64,000 nt of DNA, taken from Cellulomonas palmilytica (GTDB taxonomy: Bacteria > Actinomycetota > Actinomycetes > Actinomycetales > Cellulomonadaceae). Below the pieces are notes generated by a model that did no database searches, was not told where the DNA came from, and was given only the letters and a program-made list of their open reading frames with translations. Where the stretch lies: assembly GCF_021590045.1 (NCBI RefSeq), contig NZ_CP062221.1:1550001-1614000 (forward strand), written 5' to 3'. Positions 24,401-33,623 of this stretch are shown one piece after another. Made by a program: the position numbers and the translations under genes. Position 1 is the stretch's first letter. Every line of letters starts with the position of its first letter.

Positions 24401-24960
24401 AGGCCGGCGCGATCGTCAACGGCGAGCACTCGGACGCGTGGGGCGGCGGCCTGTCGCAGGTGTCGACGACGACGTACAACGCGGCGTTCCTCGCGGGCAT
24501 GGAGGACGTCGAGCACACGCCGCACAGCGAGTGGTTCGCGCGCTACCCCGAGGGCCGCGAGGCGACGATCTTCACCGGCGTGATCGACATGAAGTGGAAG
24601 AACACCACGCCGTACGGGGCGCTCGTGCAGGGCTGGGTCGCGAACGGGCGCGCGTACGTGCGCATCTGGGGCACCAAGTACTGGACGGTCGAGGAGTCGA
24701 CGAGCGGCCGATCGGGCGTCGTGCAGCCGTCGACGGTCTACTCAACGTCGCGCACGTGCACGCCGCAGGCCGCGGGGAACCCGGGCTTCTCGGTGACGGT
24801 GACGCGCCGGCTGCTGCTCGACGGCGTGCTCAAGGAGACGACGTCGAACACGTGGCGCTACAAGCCGCAGAACCGCGTGATCTGCGGGTCGCCGCCGAGC
24901 AAGGACAAGGACAAGGACAAGGACGAGGAGTCCGACGAGAAGGACGCCGCCCGGCGCTGA
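21415..24960 (+). CDS. Giant VanW-family protein with an acidic repetitive N-terminus
   Basis: The 1181-aa product has three parts. Residues 1-600 are low-complexity, rich in Asp, Glu, Pro, Ala and Val, with tandem VDEP[AV] units and TPTA units. A single TM segment follows (about 605-625, AIGAGVVVLLGAAYVGAS), so the acidic part is probably cytosolic. Outside lie YoaR/PG_binding_4-like repeats (about 635-930) and a VanW domain (about 945-1100, with RPGETFSLTESLGPI and GGGLSQVSTTTYNAAFL). The tail is Lys/Asp rich. VanW proteins are cell-envelope proteins of poorly known role. ATG 21415 has a good ribosome binding site. Confidence 0.9.
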   Translation: MTDRTDSDSPAPQEPSGGRSADDVVWPVWGATTGRPALGDETRPNPVVPAASERADRSASDEAPEPDVAEPDVATVEAASDEPAPDEPAPDEAVPDEAASDEAVSDEPAPDEAVSEVAVSDEPGTDESTTDEGAGDEVPVDAPEESPAEHGGVAEVDEPVVDEPVVDEPAVDEPVVDEPAVDEPAVDEPAVDEPAVDQALPVDETTETEPTHEPVAADAADEASPVETTPDDAQADEPAVDDAEVDEPAVDHAEADEAGGDADARDDAEAGAPQEQELVDESEPVAAEAADADTTEGVSARAAEATEVAATATPEPEAAPTIVVPAIFSDETVAPKPAAREPEAATETGAAVVGADEAAPAPAQVEEPEVDEPQADDAAVDEPDASEPESAASEPEVDEPEADDAAVDESDASEPDAGEPETDGPETVASSSAEPQDEQTAEPATAEAAVGEPAADAADVGGAATAVASAPAQAETVVLPVTPAAPAQPAAQAEPATPTATPTATPTATPTATPTATPAAPAAETAAPSAPARDSVFQRREPAAPSAPAQDATVVLPAAGATPEEPAAPVPPALSGAARVSAGPVPTTPRDPSPFDDFESEEHVRRWPRRLAIGAGVVVLLGAAYVGASYATADRVPRGATVAGVEIGGLSADEAAERLDTELAPRTQDAVEVLANDAQATLEPQAAGLSFDARATVDRLTGVDLAQPRRLWDQIVGVGAQEPVTQVDETKLVGALEALGTSLSLAPVDGAVLFVDGAAVMTDASDGWSIDQDAAAERVARDWLVAAQPLELPTVVVEPEITQAEAQAALDDVAEPLVSAPISVVVSEKLAVLQPATLAAAAAMQPVDGELELQLDGEALAAEVVEQLPEGVLTSASDAHFEFQDDKPVLVPGEPGTTVSPEDVAEAVAAVAGAQDRTANVELSQTDPAETTQALEELGVKEVVSEFSTPLTSEPRRTQNIRQGLANITGVLIRPGETFSLTESLGPIDAAHGFVQAGAIVNGEHSDAWGGGLSQVSTTTYNAAFLAGMEDVEHTPHSEWFARYPEGREATIFTGVIDMKWKNTTPYGALVQGWVANGRAYVRIWGTKYWTVEESTSGRSGVVQPSTVYSTSRTCTPQAAGNPGFSVTVTRRLLLDGVLKETTSNTWRYKPQNRVICGSPPSKDKDKDKDEESDEKDAARR
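21880..21999 (+). repeat. Eight 15-bp tandem repeats coding VDEP[AV]
   Basis: Eight consecutive 15-nt units encode Val-Asp-Glu-Pro-Val/Ala in the acidic part of the VanW protein. Units differ only at a few positions (GTC/GTG, CCC-GTC/GCG), so copy number can change by slippage without shifting the frame. Confidence 0.9.
22903..22962 (+). repeat. Five 12-bp tandem repeats coding TPTA
   Basis: Five near-identical 12-nt units (ACGCCCACGGCC) encode Thr-Pro-Thr-Ala shortly before the membrane segment of the VanW protein, a flexible linker that can vary in length in frame. Confidence 0.9.
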
Positions 24961-24983
24961 GCGTCGGCCCTCGGTGCGGACGG

Positions 24984-25232
24984 TCAGTGCCGTCGGGCGC
25001 GGCGCTCGGGCGGTGGGGGGATCGGCTTCCACAGCACGACGTCCGCGCCGGCGATCCGGGCGGGCCCGCGTGACGTGTCCAGCGTGAGGCCGTCGTCGTC
25101 GACGCGCAGCACCACGCCGAGCACGTCGGTGAGGTGCGGCCCGTCCGGCGGGGCCGGCACGAGGCGGCGTCGCACGACGACGCGCGTGCCGGCGGCGGCC
25201 TCCTGCCACGGCCGCGCCGGGGTGGCGCTCAT
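24984..25232 (-). CDS. Small SH3-like protein related to the N-terminal domain of Rv0428c-type acetyltransferases
   Basis: This 82-aa protein has the pattern GTRVVVRRRL, LTDVLGVVLRVDDDGLTLDTSRGPARIAGADVVLWKPIPPPPERR. In actinobacteria this beta-barrel-like stretch usually forms the N-terminus of a GNAT acetyltransferase (Rv0428c type). Here no acetyltransferase domain follows, so the domain stands alone. The start is ATG at 25232. It is convergent with the VanW gene and divergent from fdxA. Confidence 0.7.
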   Translation of the reverse strand: MSATPARPWQEAAAGTRVVVRRRLVPAPPDGPHLTDVLGVVLRVDDDGLTLDTSRGPARIAGADVVLWKPIPPPPERRARRH

Positions 25233-25338
25233 CGTCCGTCCGCGGTGACGTCGGCCGATGCGTCGGTGGGTGGACACGGGATCGTGCGCGTGCGCATGTG
25301 GGGAATACTAGGGACGACCCGTCAAGTGGAGGACGACC

Positions 25339-25665
25339 GTGACGTATGTGATCGCTGAGCCCTGCGTGGACGTCAAGGACAAGGCGTGCATCGAGGAATG
25401 TCCCGTGGACTGCATCTACGAGGGCAAGCGGTCGCTCTACATCCACCCGGACGAGTGCGTGGACTGCGGCGCGTGCGAGCCGGTCTGCCCGGTCGAGGCC
25501 ATCTACTACGAGGACGACGTCCCCGAGCAGTGGAGCGAGTACTACAAGGCCAACGTCGAGTTCTTCGACGATCTGGGCTCGCCGGGTGGTGCCGCCAAGA
25601 TGGGGCAGATCGACAAGGACCACCCGATCATCGCGACGCTGCCGCTGCGCGTGCACGGCGACTGA
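25339..25665 (+). CDS. fdxA: Seven-iron ferredoxin
   Basis: This 108-aa ferredoxin shows Cys9, Cys17 and Cys21 in a CVDVKDKACIEECPVDC block and a second CVDCGACEPVCP cluster. That is the ligand set of 3Fe-4S/4Fe-4S bacterial ferredoxins of the FdxA/FdxC type, small electron carriers for cytochromes P450 or other oxidoreductases. GTG at 25339 has GGAGGA 8 nt upstream. The pair fdxA-dapC is conserved in actinobacteria, which supports both assignments. Confidence 0.93.
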   Translation: MTYVIAEPCVDVKDKACIEECPVDCIYEGKRSLYIHPDECVDCGACEPVCPVEAIYYEDDVPEQWSEYYKANVEFFDDLGSPGGAAKMGQIDKDHPIIATLPLRVHGD

Positions 25666-25677
25666 CGCGCGCCACCG

Positions 25678-26829
25678 GTGGGCCTGCTGACCGGCGCGCT
25701 GCCGGATTTCCCGTGGGACACGCTCGTGCCGTTCGCGCAGCAGGCGCGTGCGCACGAGCGGGGCATCGTCGACCTCTCGGTCGGCACGCCCGTCGACCCG
25801 ACCCCGGCGGTGGTGCGCGACGCGCTCGTCGCGGCCGCGGACTCGCCGGGCTACCCGACGACCTGGGGGACCGCCGACCTGCGTGAGGCGGTCGTGCGGT
25901 GGTTCGAGCGGCGGCGCGGCGTGCCGGGCCTGGACCCGGCGGGCGTGCTGCCGACGGTCGGCTCGAAGGAGCTGGTCGCGCTGCTGCCCGCTCTGCTCGG
26001 GCTGGGCGAGGGCGACACGGTGCTGCACCCCGCGGTGGCGTACCCGACGTACGACGTGGGCGCGCGGCTCGCGGGCGCGACTCCCGAGCCGTGCGAGGAC
26101 CCGGCGGCGCGGCTCGCGCAGGGGCGCGGTGACGTGCGCCTGGTGTGGCTGAACTCGCCCGCGAACCCGCACGGCGCGGTGCTGGGCGCCGACGAGCTCA
26201 CGGCGGTCGTCGCGGCGGCACGGGAGGCCGCGCGGCGGGACGGCCGCCCGGTCGTCGTCGCCTCGGACGAGTGCTACGCCGAGCTGGCGTGGGACGAGCC
26301 GTGGGCGGGCGACGGCGTGCCGAGCGTGCTCGACCCGCGCGTCACGGGGGGCGACGTCACCGGGCTGCTGGCGGTGTACTCGCTGTCGAAGCAGTCGAAC
26401 CTCGCGGGGTACCGCGCGGCGTTCGTCGCGGGCGACCCGGCGCTGGTCGCGGGGCTGCTCGAGGCGCGCAAGCACGCGGGGATGATCGTGCCGGGACCGG
26501 TGCAGGCGGCGATGACGGTCGCGCTGGACGACGACGCGCACGTCGCGGCGCAGCGCGAGCGGTACCGCGCGCGGCGCGGGCTGCTGCGTGCGGCGCTCGA
26601 GGAGGCCGGGTACGTGGTCGACGAGTCCGCGGCGGGCCTGTACCTGTGGGTGCGCCCCGCGGGTGGCGGGCAGGACTGCTGGCAGACGGTCGCGGACCTG
26701 GCGGGGCTGGGCATCCTCGTCGCGCCGGGTGCGTTCTACGGGCCGGCGGGGCAGGGGCACGTGCGGGTCGCGCTGACGGCGTCCGACGAGGCGGTCGCGG
26801 AGGCCGCGGCGCGGTTGCGCGGCGCCTGA
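25678..26829 (+). CDS. dapC: Succinyldiaminopimelate transaminase
   Basis: This 383-aa class I/II PLP aminotransferase has the Schiff-base Lys238 in SLSKQSNLAGYR, LNSPANPHGAVL and the phosphate-binding PTVGSKELVALLP. Conserved placement right after fdxA and the presence of dapD and dapE nearby identify it as DapC of the succinylase branch of lysine/meso-DAP synthesis. It converts N-succinyl-2-amino-6-oxopimelate to succinyl-DAP using glutamate. Start GTG 25678, 12 nt after the fdxA stop. Confidence 0.9.
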   Translation: MGLLTGALPDFPWDTLVPFAQQARAHERGIVDLSVGTPVDPTPAVVRDALVAAADSPGYPTTWGTADLREAVVRWFERRRGVPGLDPAGVLPTVGSKELVALLPALLGLGEGDTVLHPAVAYPTYDVGARLAGATPEPCEDPAARLAQGRGDVRLVWLNSPANPHGAVLGADELTAVVAAAREAARRDGRPVVVASDECYAELAWDEPWAGDGVPSVLDPRVTGGDVTGLLAVYSLSKQSNLAGYRAAFVAGDPALVAGLLEARKHAGMIVPGPVQAAMTVALDDDAHVAAQRERYRARRGLLRAALEEAGYVVDESAAGLYLWVRPAGGGQDCWQTVADLAGLGILVAPGAFYGPAGQGHVRVALTASDEAVAEAAARLRGA

Positions 26830-26838
26830 CCAGGTCGA

Positions 26839-26854
26839 TGTGACTTGATTCACA
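26839..26854. promoter_or_regulatory. Perfect Crp/GlxR-type site upstream of gltA
   Basis: TGTGACTTGATTCACA is TGTGA-N6-TCACA, the exact consensus of Crp-family cAMP receptors (GlxR in corynebacteria). It lies 150 bp upstream of the gltA start, 9 nt after the dapC stop. GlxR control of gltA is established in Corynebacterium; here it is inferred from the site. Confidence 0.75.
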
Positions 26855-27004
26855 GCGGATCAGGTCGTCCCAGGATTCGTCTCTGCGCGCCGGGCGCAGG
26901 TACCGTCGTCGGCAGGCCAACGGAGGCCACCGCTGCGGCCGCAGGGCCGACGTCGGCGACGACCCGGGCGCGAGCGCGCGCCGGTCGTGGCAGGAAGGAA
27001 CGCC

Positions 27005-28303
<1,299 letters not shown>

Positions 28304-28304
28304 C

Positions 28305-28736
28305 GTGACCGGCACCGGCGGACGCGACGCGCGCCGCGCCGGTGCGCCCCTTCCGCCCGGGGTGGCCGGGCCGTTGTCGGTCGTCGCGTTCGTGTGCGAG
28401 CTCGGGCTGCTGGTGCTCGCGGGCGTCACGGGGTGGCGTCTGGGGCAGCGGCTGGACGTGCCGGGGCAGGACGCGCTCGCGGCCGTGCTCGCGGTGCTGC
28501 TCGTCGCGGTCGTCGTGATCGTCTGGGCGCGGTGGAACGCGCCGCGCTCGCCCTCGCGACTGCGGTGGCCCTGGCGCTACCTCACGCAGCTCGCGCCGTT
28601 CGTCGGCGTCGCGCTGCTCGCGTCGCTCGTCGGGCTGGGCTGGTGGGGTGCGGTGCTCGCGGTCCTCGCCGCGGTCGCGTTCGGCTTCTCGCGCGGCGGG
28701 CAGGACGCGGCGACGACGAGCCCGCCGCCCCGCTGA
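28305..28736 (+). CDS. YrdB-family (DUF2568) membrane protein
   Basis: This 143-aa protein has four hydrophobic helices starting after residue 20 (VAFVCELGLLVLAGVTGWRL, AVLAVLLVAVVVIVW, a third near 90 and a fourth near 110), matching the DUF2568/YrdB topology with its conserved first-helix glutamate. Function is unknown. GTG at 28305 lies 1 nt after the gltA stop, so it is probably in the same transcript. It is convergent with the lysozyme-like gene, whose stop is adjacent. Confidence 0.75.
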   Translation: MTGTGGRDARRAGAPLPPGVAGPLSVVAFVCELGLLVLAGVTGWRLGQRLDVPGQDALAAVLAVLLVAVVVIVWARWNAPRSPSRLRWPWRYLTQLAPFVGVALLASLVGLGWWGAVLAVLAAVAFGFSRGGQDAATTSPPPR

Positions 28737-29636
28737 CTACAGGTCGAGGCGGACCGAGCCCGCCTCGCGCGTGCCGCGGTCGTTCGTCGTCCACTCGCCG
28801 CTCTCGCGGGTCCATGTGCGGTCCGCGACGTCGACGCGCTGCGTGCCGAGCTCCTGCGCGGTCGCCACGGCCCATGCCGCGAGCGCCCAGCCCGACCGCG
28901 CGGCGTCGTCGCCCAGCCCGCTCACGTCGACGACCACGCCCGCAGGCTCGTCGTCGCCGCCGAACCGCCGCGTGGGGACGTCGCCCAGGTCCCGCTCGAC
29001 GCGAGCGAGCACGGCGTCCGGGTCGCCGCCGTCGCTCCGGGGGAGCGTGCACGCGATCGTCGCGGGGGAGTGGCCCGTGAGGCCCGACGCCCACGCGCGC
29101 GCCCGCACCTCGTGCTGCGCGTACGCCTTCGGGAACGCGGAGCGCTGCACGGCCTGCGCGGCGTCCGTGACGTCCATGTCCTCGTAGCGGTCGACCTTCA
29201 CGAGCCCGTCGTAGAACTTCCCGACCGAGTAGACGGGGTCCATGATCTCCTCGACCGTGCCCCAGCCCTGCGACGGCCGCTGCTGGAACAGGCCGATCGA
29301 GTCCCGGTCGCCGTAGTCGATGTTCTCGAGCCGCGACTCCTGCAGCGCGGTCGCGATCGCGATCGTCACGGCACGTGCGGGCAGGCCGCGACGCTGCGCG
29401 ACCGCCGCGAACAGCGCCGCGTGCTGCGCCTGGTCCGCGCTCAGCGTCCACGCGGTGCCGTCGAGCGTGGCGGTGCACCGGGCGACCACGGGCAGGTCGG
29501 GCTCGAGGCGCTGGAGCGCGGTCACGACGAGCGCGACCGCGCCGGCCAGCACACCGACGACGACGAGCAGCCCGACGAACGCGCGCCCCGCACGGCGCCG
29601 CCGCCGTGCGCGTGCCGGGCGCCGACCAGCGGCCAC
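28737..29636 (-). CDS. Membrane-anchored lysozyme-like protein
   Basis: This 299-aa protein has an arginine-rich N-terminus, one TM anchor (about 20-42, AFVGLLVVVGVLAGAVALVV) and an extracellular domain with ATALQESRLENIDYGDRDS followed by GLFQQRPSQGW. This block is the catalytic-type core of a lysozyme/transglycosylase-like family frequent in actinobacteria; Glu in QESRL would be the acid. A role in peptidoglycan turnover is likely but unproven. The GTG at 29636 gives a proper anchor; it begins 5 nt after the dapD stop, so both may share a transcript. Confidence 0.75.
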   Translation of the reverse strand: MAAGRRPARARRRRRAGRAFVGLLVVVGVLAGAVALVVTALQRLEPDLPVVARCTATLDGTAWTLSADQAQHAALFAAVAQRRGLPARAVTIAIATALQESRLENIDYGDRDSIGLFQQRPSQGWGTVEEIMDPVYSVGKFYDGLVKVDRYEDMDVTDAAQAVQRSAFPKAYAQHEVRARAWASGLTGHSPATIACTLPRSDGGDPDAVLARVERDLGDVPTRRFGGDDEPAGVVVDVSGLGDDAARSGWALAAWAVATAQELGTQRVDVADRTWTRESGEWTTNDRGTREAGSVRLDL

Positions 29637-29641
29637 CGCGC

Positions 29642-30583
29642 TCAGTTGGCGTGCAGCGACGCGTTGAGCTGGACGCCCGAGCCCGTGCGCGCCACCGCCT
29701 CGACCCCGCCCGTGAGCGAGTTGCGGCGGAACAGGACGCCGTCCGCGCCGGACAGTGCGTGCGCCTTGACGACCTTCCCGTCGTCGTCGCCGAAGCCGAC
29801 GAGCGTGACCTTCGTGCCCGCGGTGACGTAGAGCCCGGCCTCGACCACGCAGTCGTCGCCGAGCGCGATGCCGAGCCCCGCGTTCGCGCCGAGCAGCGTG
29901 CGCCGCCCGATCGAGACGACCTCGCGGCCGCCGCCGGACAGCGTGCCCATGATCGACGCGCCGCCGCCGACGTCGGAGCCGTCGCCCACGACGACGCCCT
30001 GCGAGATGCGGCCCTCGACCATCGACGTGCCGAGCGTCCCGGCGTTGAAGTTCACGAAGCCCTCGTGCATGACGGTCGTGCCCGCGGCGAGGTGCGCGCC
30101 GAGGCGCACGCGGTCCGCGTCGGCGATCCGCACGCCCGCCGGGAGCACGTAGTCGACCATGCGCGGGAACTTGTCGACGCCGTACACGGTCGGCGCGACC
30201 TGGTTCGCAGCGCGCAGCCGGGCGCGCGTGAGCTCGAAGCCGTCGACCGCGCACGGGCCGCGGTCGGTCCACACGACGTTCGGCAGCGCGGCGAAGATGC
30301 CCTCGAGGTTGAGGTCGTTCGGCCGGACCAGGCGGTGCGACAGCAGGTGCAGGCGCAGGTACGCGTCCGACGTGCCCGCGGGCGGCGCGTCGAGGTCGAT
30401 GAGGGTACGCACGACGTGCACGCGCACGCGGCGTGCCTCGTCGACGTGCTCGTGCAGGTCGGCGGGCGGCTGGACGTCGTCGTCCGGCTCGCCGAGCGCG
30501 GGAGCGGGGTACCAGGTGTCGAGGGTGATGCCGTCGAGGGTCGTGGTCGCGAGACCGAACCCCCAGGCGGGGCGAGAGCTCAT
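29642..30583 (-). CDS. dapD: 2,3,4,5-tetrahydropyridine-2,6-dicarboxylate N-succinyltransferase
   Basis: This 313-aa protein is an actinobacterial Dap[66 protein letters not shown] and the left-handed beta-helix hexapeptide repeats. It succinylates tetrahydrodipicolinate in the lysine/DAP pathway. Start ATG 30583 is preceded at 7 nt by TACGCT with no ribosome binding site, so the mRNA is probably leaderless. It is divergent from dapE, as in other actinobacteria. Confidence 0.95.
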   Translation of the reverse strand: MSSRPAWGFGLATTTLDGITLDTWYPAPALGEPDDDVQPPADLHEHVDEARRVRVHVVRTLIDLDAPPAGTSDAYLRLHLLSHRLVRPNDLNLEGIFAALPNVVWTDRGPCAVDGFELTRARLRAANQVAPTVYGVDKFPRMVDYVLPAGVRIADADRVRLGAHLAAGTTVMHEGFVNFNAGTLGTSMVEGRISQGVVVGDGSDVGGGASIMGTLSGGGREVVSIGRRTLLGANAGLGIALGDDCVVEAGLYVTAGTKVTLVGFGDDDGKVVKAHALSGADGVLFRRNSLTGGVEAVARTGSGVQLNASLHAN

Positions 30584-30590
30584 GGCGACA

Positions 30591-30596
30591 AGCGTA
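30591..30596 (-). promoter_or_regulatory. -10 box (TACGCT) of dapD
   Basis: On the minus strand TACGCT ends 7 nt before the dapD ATG, with no SD between, as expected for a leaderless transcript. Confidence 0.55.
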
Positions 30597-30652
30597 CGGG
30601 CGCCTGAATCGTTACCGGTCGGTAGCCGACCCGCGGCGCGGCTCGGGCGGCC

Positions 30653-30658
30653 TAGGCT
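30653..30658 (+). promoter_or_regulatory. -10 box (TAGGCT) of dapE
   Basis: TAGGCT ends 8 nt before the dapE GTG (30667). The two divergent dap promoters lie within about 65 bp of each other. Confidence 0.55.
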
Positions 30659-30666
30659 CGAGGACC

Positions 30667-31746
30667 GTGACGCATCCTGCCCTCGACCCCCGCGGCGACC
30701 TGGTCGCCCTCACCCGCGCGATCTGCGACGTCCCCTCCGTGAGCGGCGACGAGCGCGCGCTCGCCGACCTCGTCGAGGCCGCGCTGCGCAGCGCGCCCCA
30801 CCTCGAGGTCCTGCGCGACGGCGACACGGTCGTCGCGCGCACGCACCTCGGGCGCGACCAGCGCGTCGTCGTCGCCGGTCACCTCGACACCGTGCCGATC
30901 GCGGACAACCTGCCGACGCGCCTCGTGGACGACGAGCTGTGGGGGCGTGGGACGGTCGACATGAAGGGCGGCGTCGCGGTCGCGCTCGCGCTCGCGGTCC
31001 GGCTCGAGGAGCCGACGCGCGACGTGACGTGGGTCTTCTACGACCACGAGGAGGTCGCGGCGGAGCTCAACGGGCTGGGCCGCCTCGTGCGGCACCGTCC
31101 CGACTGGCTCGCGTGCGACTTCGCGGTGCTCGGCGAGCCGTCGAACGGCGGCCTCGAGGGCGGCTGCAACGGCACGCTGCGGGCGGAGGTCCGGCTGGCC
31201 GGCGTCGCGGCGCACTCGGCGCGAGCGTGGGCGGGCGTCAACGCGGTGCACGCCGCGGGCGAGGTGCTGCGCCGGCTCGAGGCGTACGAGCCGCGCACGG
31301 TCGACGTCGACGGGCTCGCCTACCGCGAGAGCCTGGGCGCGGTCCTCATCAGCGGCGGGACCGCGACGAACGTCGTCCCCGACGCCTGCGTCGTCACCGT
31401 CAACTACCGGTTCGCGCCGTCGTCGTCCGTCGCCGACGCCGAGGCGCACGTGCGCGAGCTGTTCGACGGCTACGACGTCGTGATCACCGACGCCGCGCCC
31501 GGCGCGCGCCCGGGTCTCGACGCGCCCGCCGCGCGGGAGTTCGCCGCCGCGGTGCTCGCGGTGACGGGCGGCGCGCCCGCACCCAAGTACGGCTGGACGG
31601 ACGTCGCCCGGTTCTCCGAGCTCGGCATCCCCGCGGTGAACTTCGGCCCCGGTGACCCGATGCTCGCGCACAAGGCCGACGAGCGCTGCCCGGTCGCGCA
31701 GCTCGACTCGTCGTACGAGGCCATGCGCGTCTGGCTCACCTCCTAG
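30667..31746 (+). CDS. dapE: Succinyl-diaminopimelate desuccinylase
   Basis: This 359-aa M20 metallopeptidase has the di-zinc ligands in [20 protein letters not shown] and [14 protein letters not shown], and the dimerisation domain with [21 protein letters not shown]. It removes succinate from succinyl-DAP, giving LL-DAP for lysine and peptidoglycan. Start GTG 30667 is set by the -10 box 8 nt upstream. The stop codon TAG at 31744 is itself the first bases of the -10 box of the next gene. Confidence 0.94.
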   Translation: MTHPALDPRGDLVALTRAICDVPSVSGDERALADLVEAALRSAPHLEVLRDGDTVVARTHLGRDQRVVVAGHLDTVPIADNLPTRLVDDELWGRGTVDMKGGVAVALALAVRLEEPTRDVTWVFYDHEEVAAELNGLGRLVRHRPDWLACDFAVLGEPSNGGLEGGCNGTLRAEVRLAGVAAHSARAWAGVNAVHAAGEVLRRLEAYEPRTVDVDGLAYRESLGAVLISGGTATNVVPDACVVTVNYRFAPSSSVADAEAHVRELFDGYDVVITDAAPGARPGLDAPAAREFAAAVLAVTGGAPAPKYGWTDVARFSELGIPAVNFGPGDPMLAHKADERCPVAQLDSSYEAMRVWLTS

Positions 31747-31749
31747 GCT
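31744..31749 (+). promoter_or_regulatory. -10 box (TAGGCT) overlapping the dapE stop codon
   Basis: TAGGCT begins with the TAG stop of dapE and ends exactly 6 nt before the ATG of the LOG gene, so the LOG transcript is probably leaderless and independent of dapE. Confidence 0.55.
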
Positions 31750-31755
31750 GCGGGC

Positions 31756-32586
31756 ATGAGCGACGACGGACAGCCCGCACCCGGCCGCGGCTACCGCAAG
31801 GGACCCGTGCTGCTGCGCGGGCAGCAGATCCCGACGACGACGTCGGACCAGCGCCTGCTCAGCCGCCCTGTCGGCGGCGCGAGCTGGCTGCACGACGACC
31901 CGTGGCGCGTCATGCGCATCCAGTCGGAGTTCGTCGAGGGGTTCGGCGCGCTCGCCGAGGTCGGGCCCGCGGTGAGCGTGTTCGGCTCGGCGCGCACGCC
32001 CGCCGGCTCGCCCGCGTACGTGCTGGCCACCGAGGTCGCGCGGCAGCTCGTCGAGGCCGGGTACGCGGTGATCACCGGTGGCGGCCCCGGGATCATGGAG
32101 GCCGCCAACCGCGGCGCCAAGGAGGCCGGCGGGGTCTCGATCGGGCTCGGCATCGAGCTGCCGTTCGAGCAGGGCATGAACGACTGGGTCGACCTCGGGG
32201 TCAACTTCCGGTACTTCTTCGCGCGCAAGACGATGTTCGTGAAGTACTCCGAGGGGTTCATCGTGCTGCCCGGCGGGTTCGGGACGCTCGACGAGCTGTT
32301 CGAGGCCCTCACGCTCGTGCAGACGCACAAGGTCATCGAGTTCCCGATCGTCCTCGTCGGGCGCGAGCACTGGCAGGGGCTGCTCGACTGGATCAACGGG
32401 CCGGTCGTCGCGGCGGGGCTCATCTCGCCCGTCGACCGGGAGCTCATCCAGGTGGTCGACACCGCGGAGGAGGCCGTGCAGGTGGTGCTGCAGCGCGGCG
32501 CCGAGCTGCGCGCCGCCGAGGAGGCCGCGACCGCCGCGGCCGAGGCCGCGCAGCAGGCCGCGGACGCGTCGTCCGACGAGCCGTGA
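31756..32586 (+). CDS. LOG-family protein (TIGR00730)
   Basis: This 276-aa protein has the Rossmann-like LOG fold: VSVFGSARTP, ITGGGPGIMEAANRGAKEAGG and the signature PGGFGTLDELFEALTLVQ. LOG enzymes are phosphoribohydrolases that release a base from a nucleoside 5'-monophosphate (cytokinin activation in plants); the bacterial role is uncertain. The alanine-rich tail (about 250-276) is extra. In mycobacteria a LOG gene also lies near dapD-dapE and folP2, so synteny is conserved. Confidence 0.88.
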   Translation: MSDDGQPAPGRGYRKGPVLLRGQQIPTTTSDQRLLSRPVGGASWLHDDPWRVMRIQSEFVEGFGALAEVGPAVSVFGSARTPAGSPAYVLATEVARQLVEAGYAVITGGGPGIMEAANRGAKEAGGVSIGLGIELPFEQGMNDWVDLGVNFRYFFARKTMFVKYSEGFIVLPGGFGTLDELFEALTLVQTHKVIEFPIVLVGREHWQGLLDWINGPVVAAGLISPVDRELIQVVDTAEEAVQVVLQRGAELRAAEEAATAAAEAAQQAADASSDEP

Positions 32587-33623
32587 CGCCGGGCCCCGGC
32601 ACGACCGGTCGCGCCGCGCCCGAGCCCGCGCCCGGCGTCGCGACCGGGCTGGGGACCGGGCTCGCGGGCGTGCCCGCGGCCGGGGCCGCGCTGCGCCTGC
32701 GTGACCGCGTGCTGGGGCCCGACCACCCCGTGGTGATGGCGGTCGTCAACCGCACGCCGGACTCGTTCTACGCGCCCGCCCGGTACGACGACGCGGGGGC
32801 CGACGCCGCGGTCGCGCGCGCCGAGGAGGAGGGCGCGGACGTCGTCGACCTCGGCGGCGTGCGCGCCGGGCGCGGGCCGCGGGTCGAGCCCGACGAGGAG
32901 ATCGCGCGGGTCGTGCCGCTGGTCGAGCGCGTGCGTCGGCGGCACCCCGACCTGCTCGTCAGCGTCGACACGTGGCGCTCGTCGGTCGCGCGCGCGGCCG
33001 CGCTCGCGGGCGCGGACCTGGTGAACGACACGTGGGCCGGTCACGACCCGGAGCTCGTCGCGGTCGCCGCGGAGCACAGGCTGGGCGTCGTGTGCTCGCA
33101 CACGGGCGGCGCCCGACCGCGCACCGACCCGTTCCGCGTGGCCTACCCGCGCACGTCACCACGGCTGTCCGACGAGCACGCGTCCGACGAGCGCGCGTCC
33201 GACGAGCACGCATCCGACCCGCTCGACGGGGTCGTGGACGACGTCGTCGCGACGCTCGCCGCCGCCGCACGGCGGGCCGTGGACCTCGGGATCGACCCGG
33301 CGAGCGTGCTCGTCGACCCGACGCACGACTTCGGCAAGAACACCTGGCACTCGCTGCACCTCGTGCGCCGCACGTCCGCGCTCGTCGCGCTCGGCCACCC
33401 CGTGCTCATGGCGTTCTCGCGCAAGGACTTCGTGGGCGAGACGCTCGGGCTGCCCGCCGAGGAGCGGCTCGAGGGCACGCTCGCGGCGACCGCGGTGGCC
33501 GCGTGGCTCGGGGCGCGGGTCTTCCGCGCGCACGACGTGCGGGCCACGCGCCGCACGCTCGACATGGTCGCCGCGATCCGCGCCGACCGCGCACCCGAGC
33601 TCGCGGTCCGGGGGATGGCATGA
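32583..33623 (+). CDS. folP2: FolP2-like dihydropteroate synthase paralogue
   Basis: This 346-aa TIM-barrel protein resembles dihydropteroate synthase but with altered signatures: MAVVNRTPDSFY in place of the usual NVTPDSFSDGG, and VDLGGVRAG in place of the DIGGESTRPG type. This is the pattern of mycobacterial FolP2, which lacks normal DHPS activity. A low-complexity insertion of three acidic units (SDEHA, SDERA, SDEHA; nt about 33168-33215) lies after YPRTSPRL. GTG 32583 overlaps the LOG stop by 4 nt. The neighbourhood (dapE, LOG, mannosyltransferase) agrees with FolP2. Function is unresolved. Confidence 0.85.
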   Translation: MTPGPGTTGRAAPEPAPGVATGLGTGLAGVPAAGAALRLRDRVLGPDHPVVMAVVNRTPDSFYAPARYDDAGADAAVARAEEEGADVVDLGGVRAGRGPRVEPDEEIARVVPLVERVRRRHPDLLVSVDTWRSSVARAAALAGADLVNDTWAGHDPELVAVAAEHRLGVVCSHTGGARPRTDPFRVAYPRTSPRLSDEHASDERASDEHASDPLDGVVDDVVATLAAAARRAVDLGIDPASVLVDPTHDFGKNTWHSLHLVRRTSALVALGHPVLMAFSRKDFVGETLGLPAEERLEGTLAATAVAAWLGARVFRAHDVRATRRTLDMVAAIRADRAPELAVRGMA

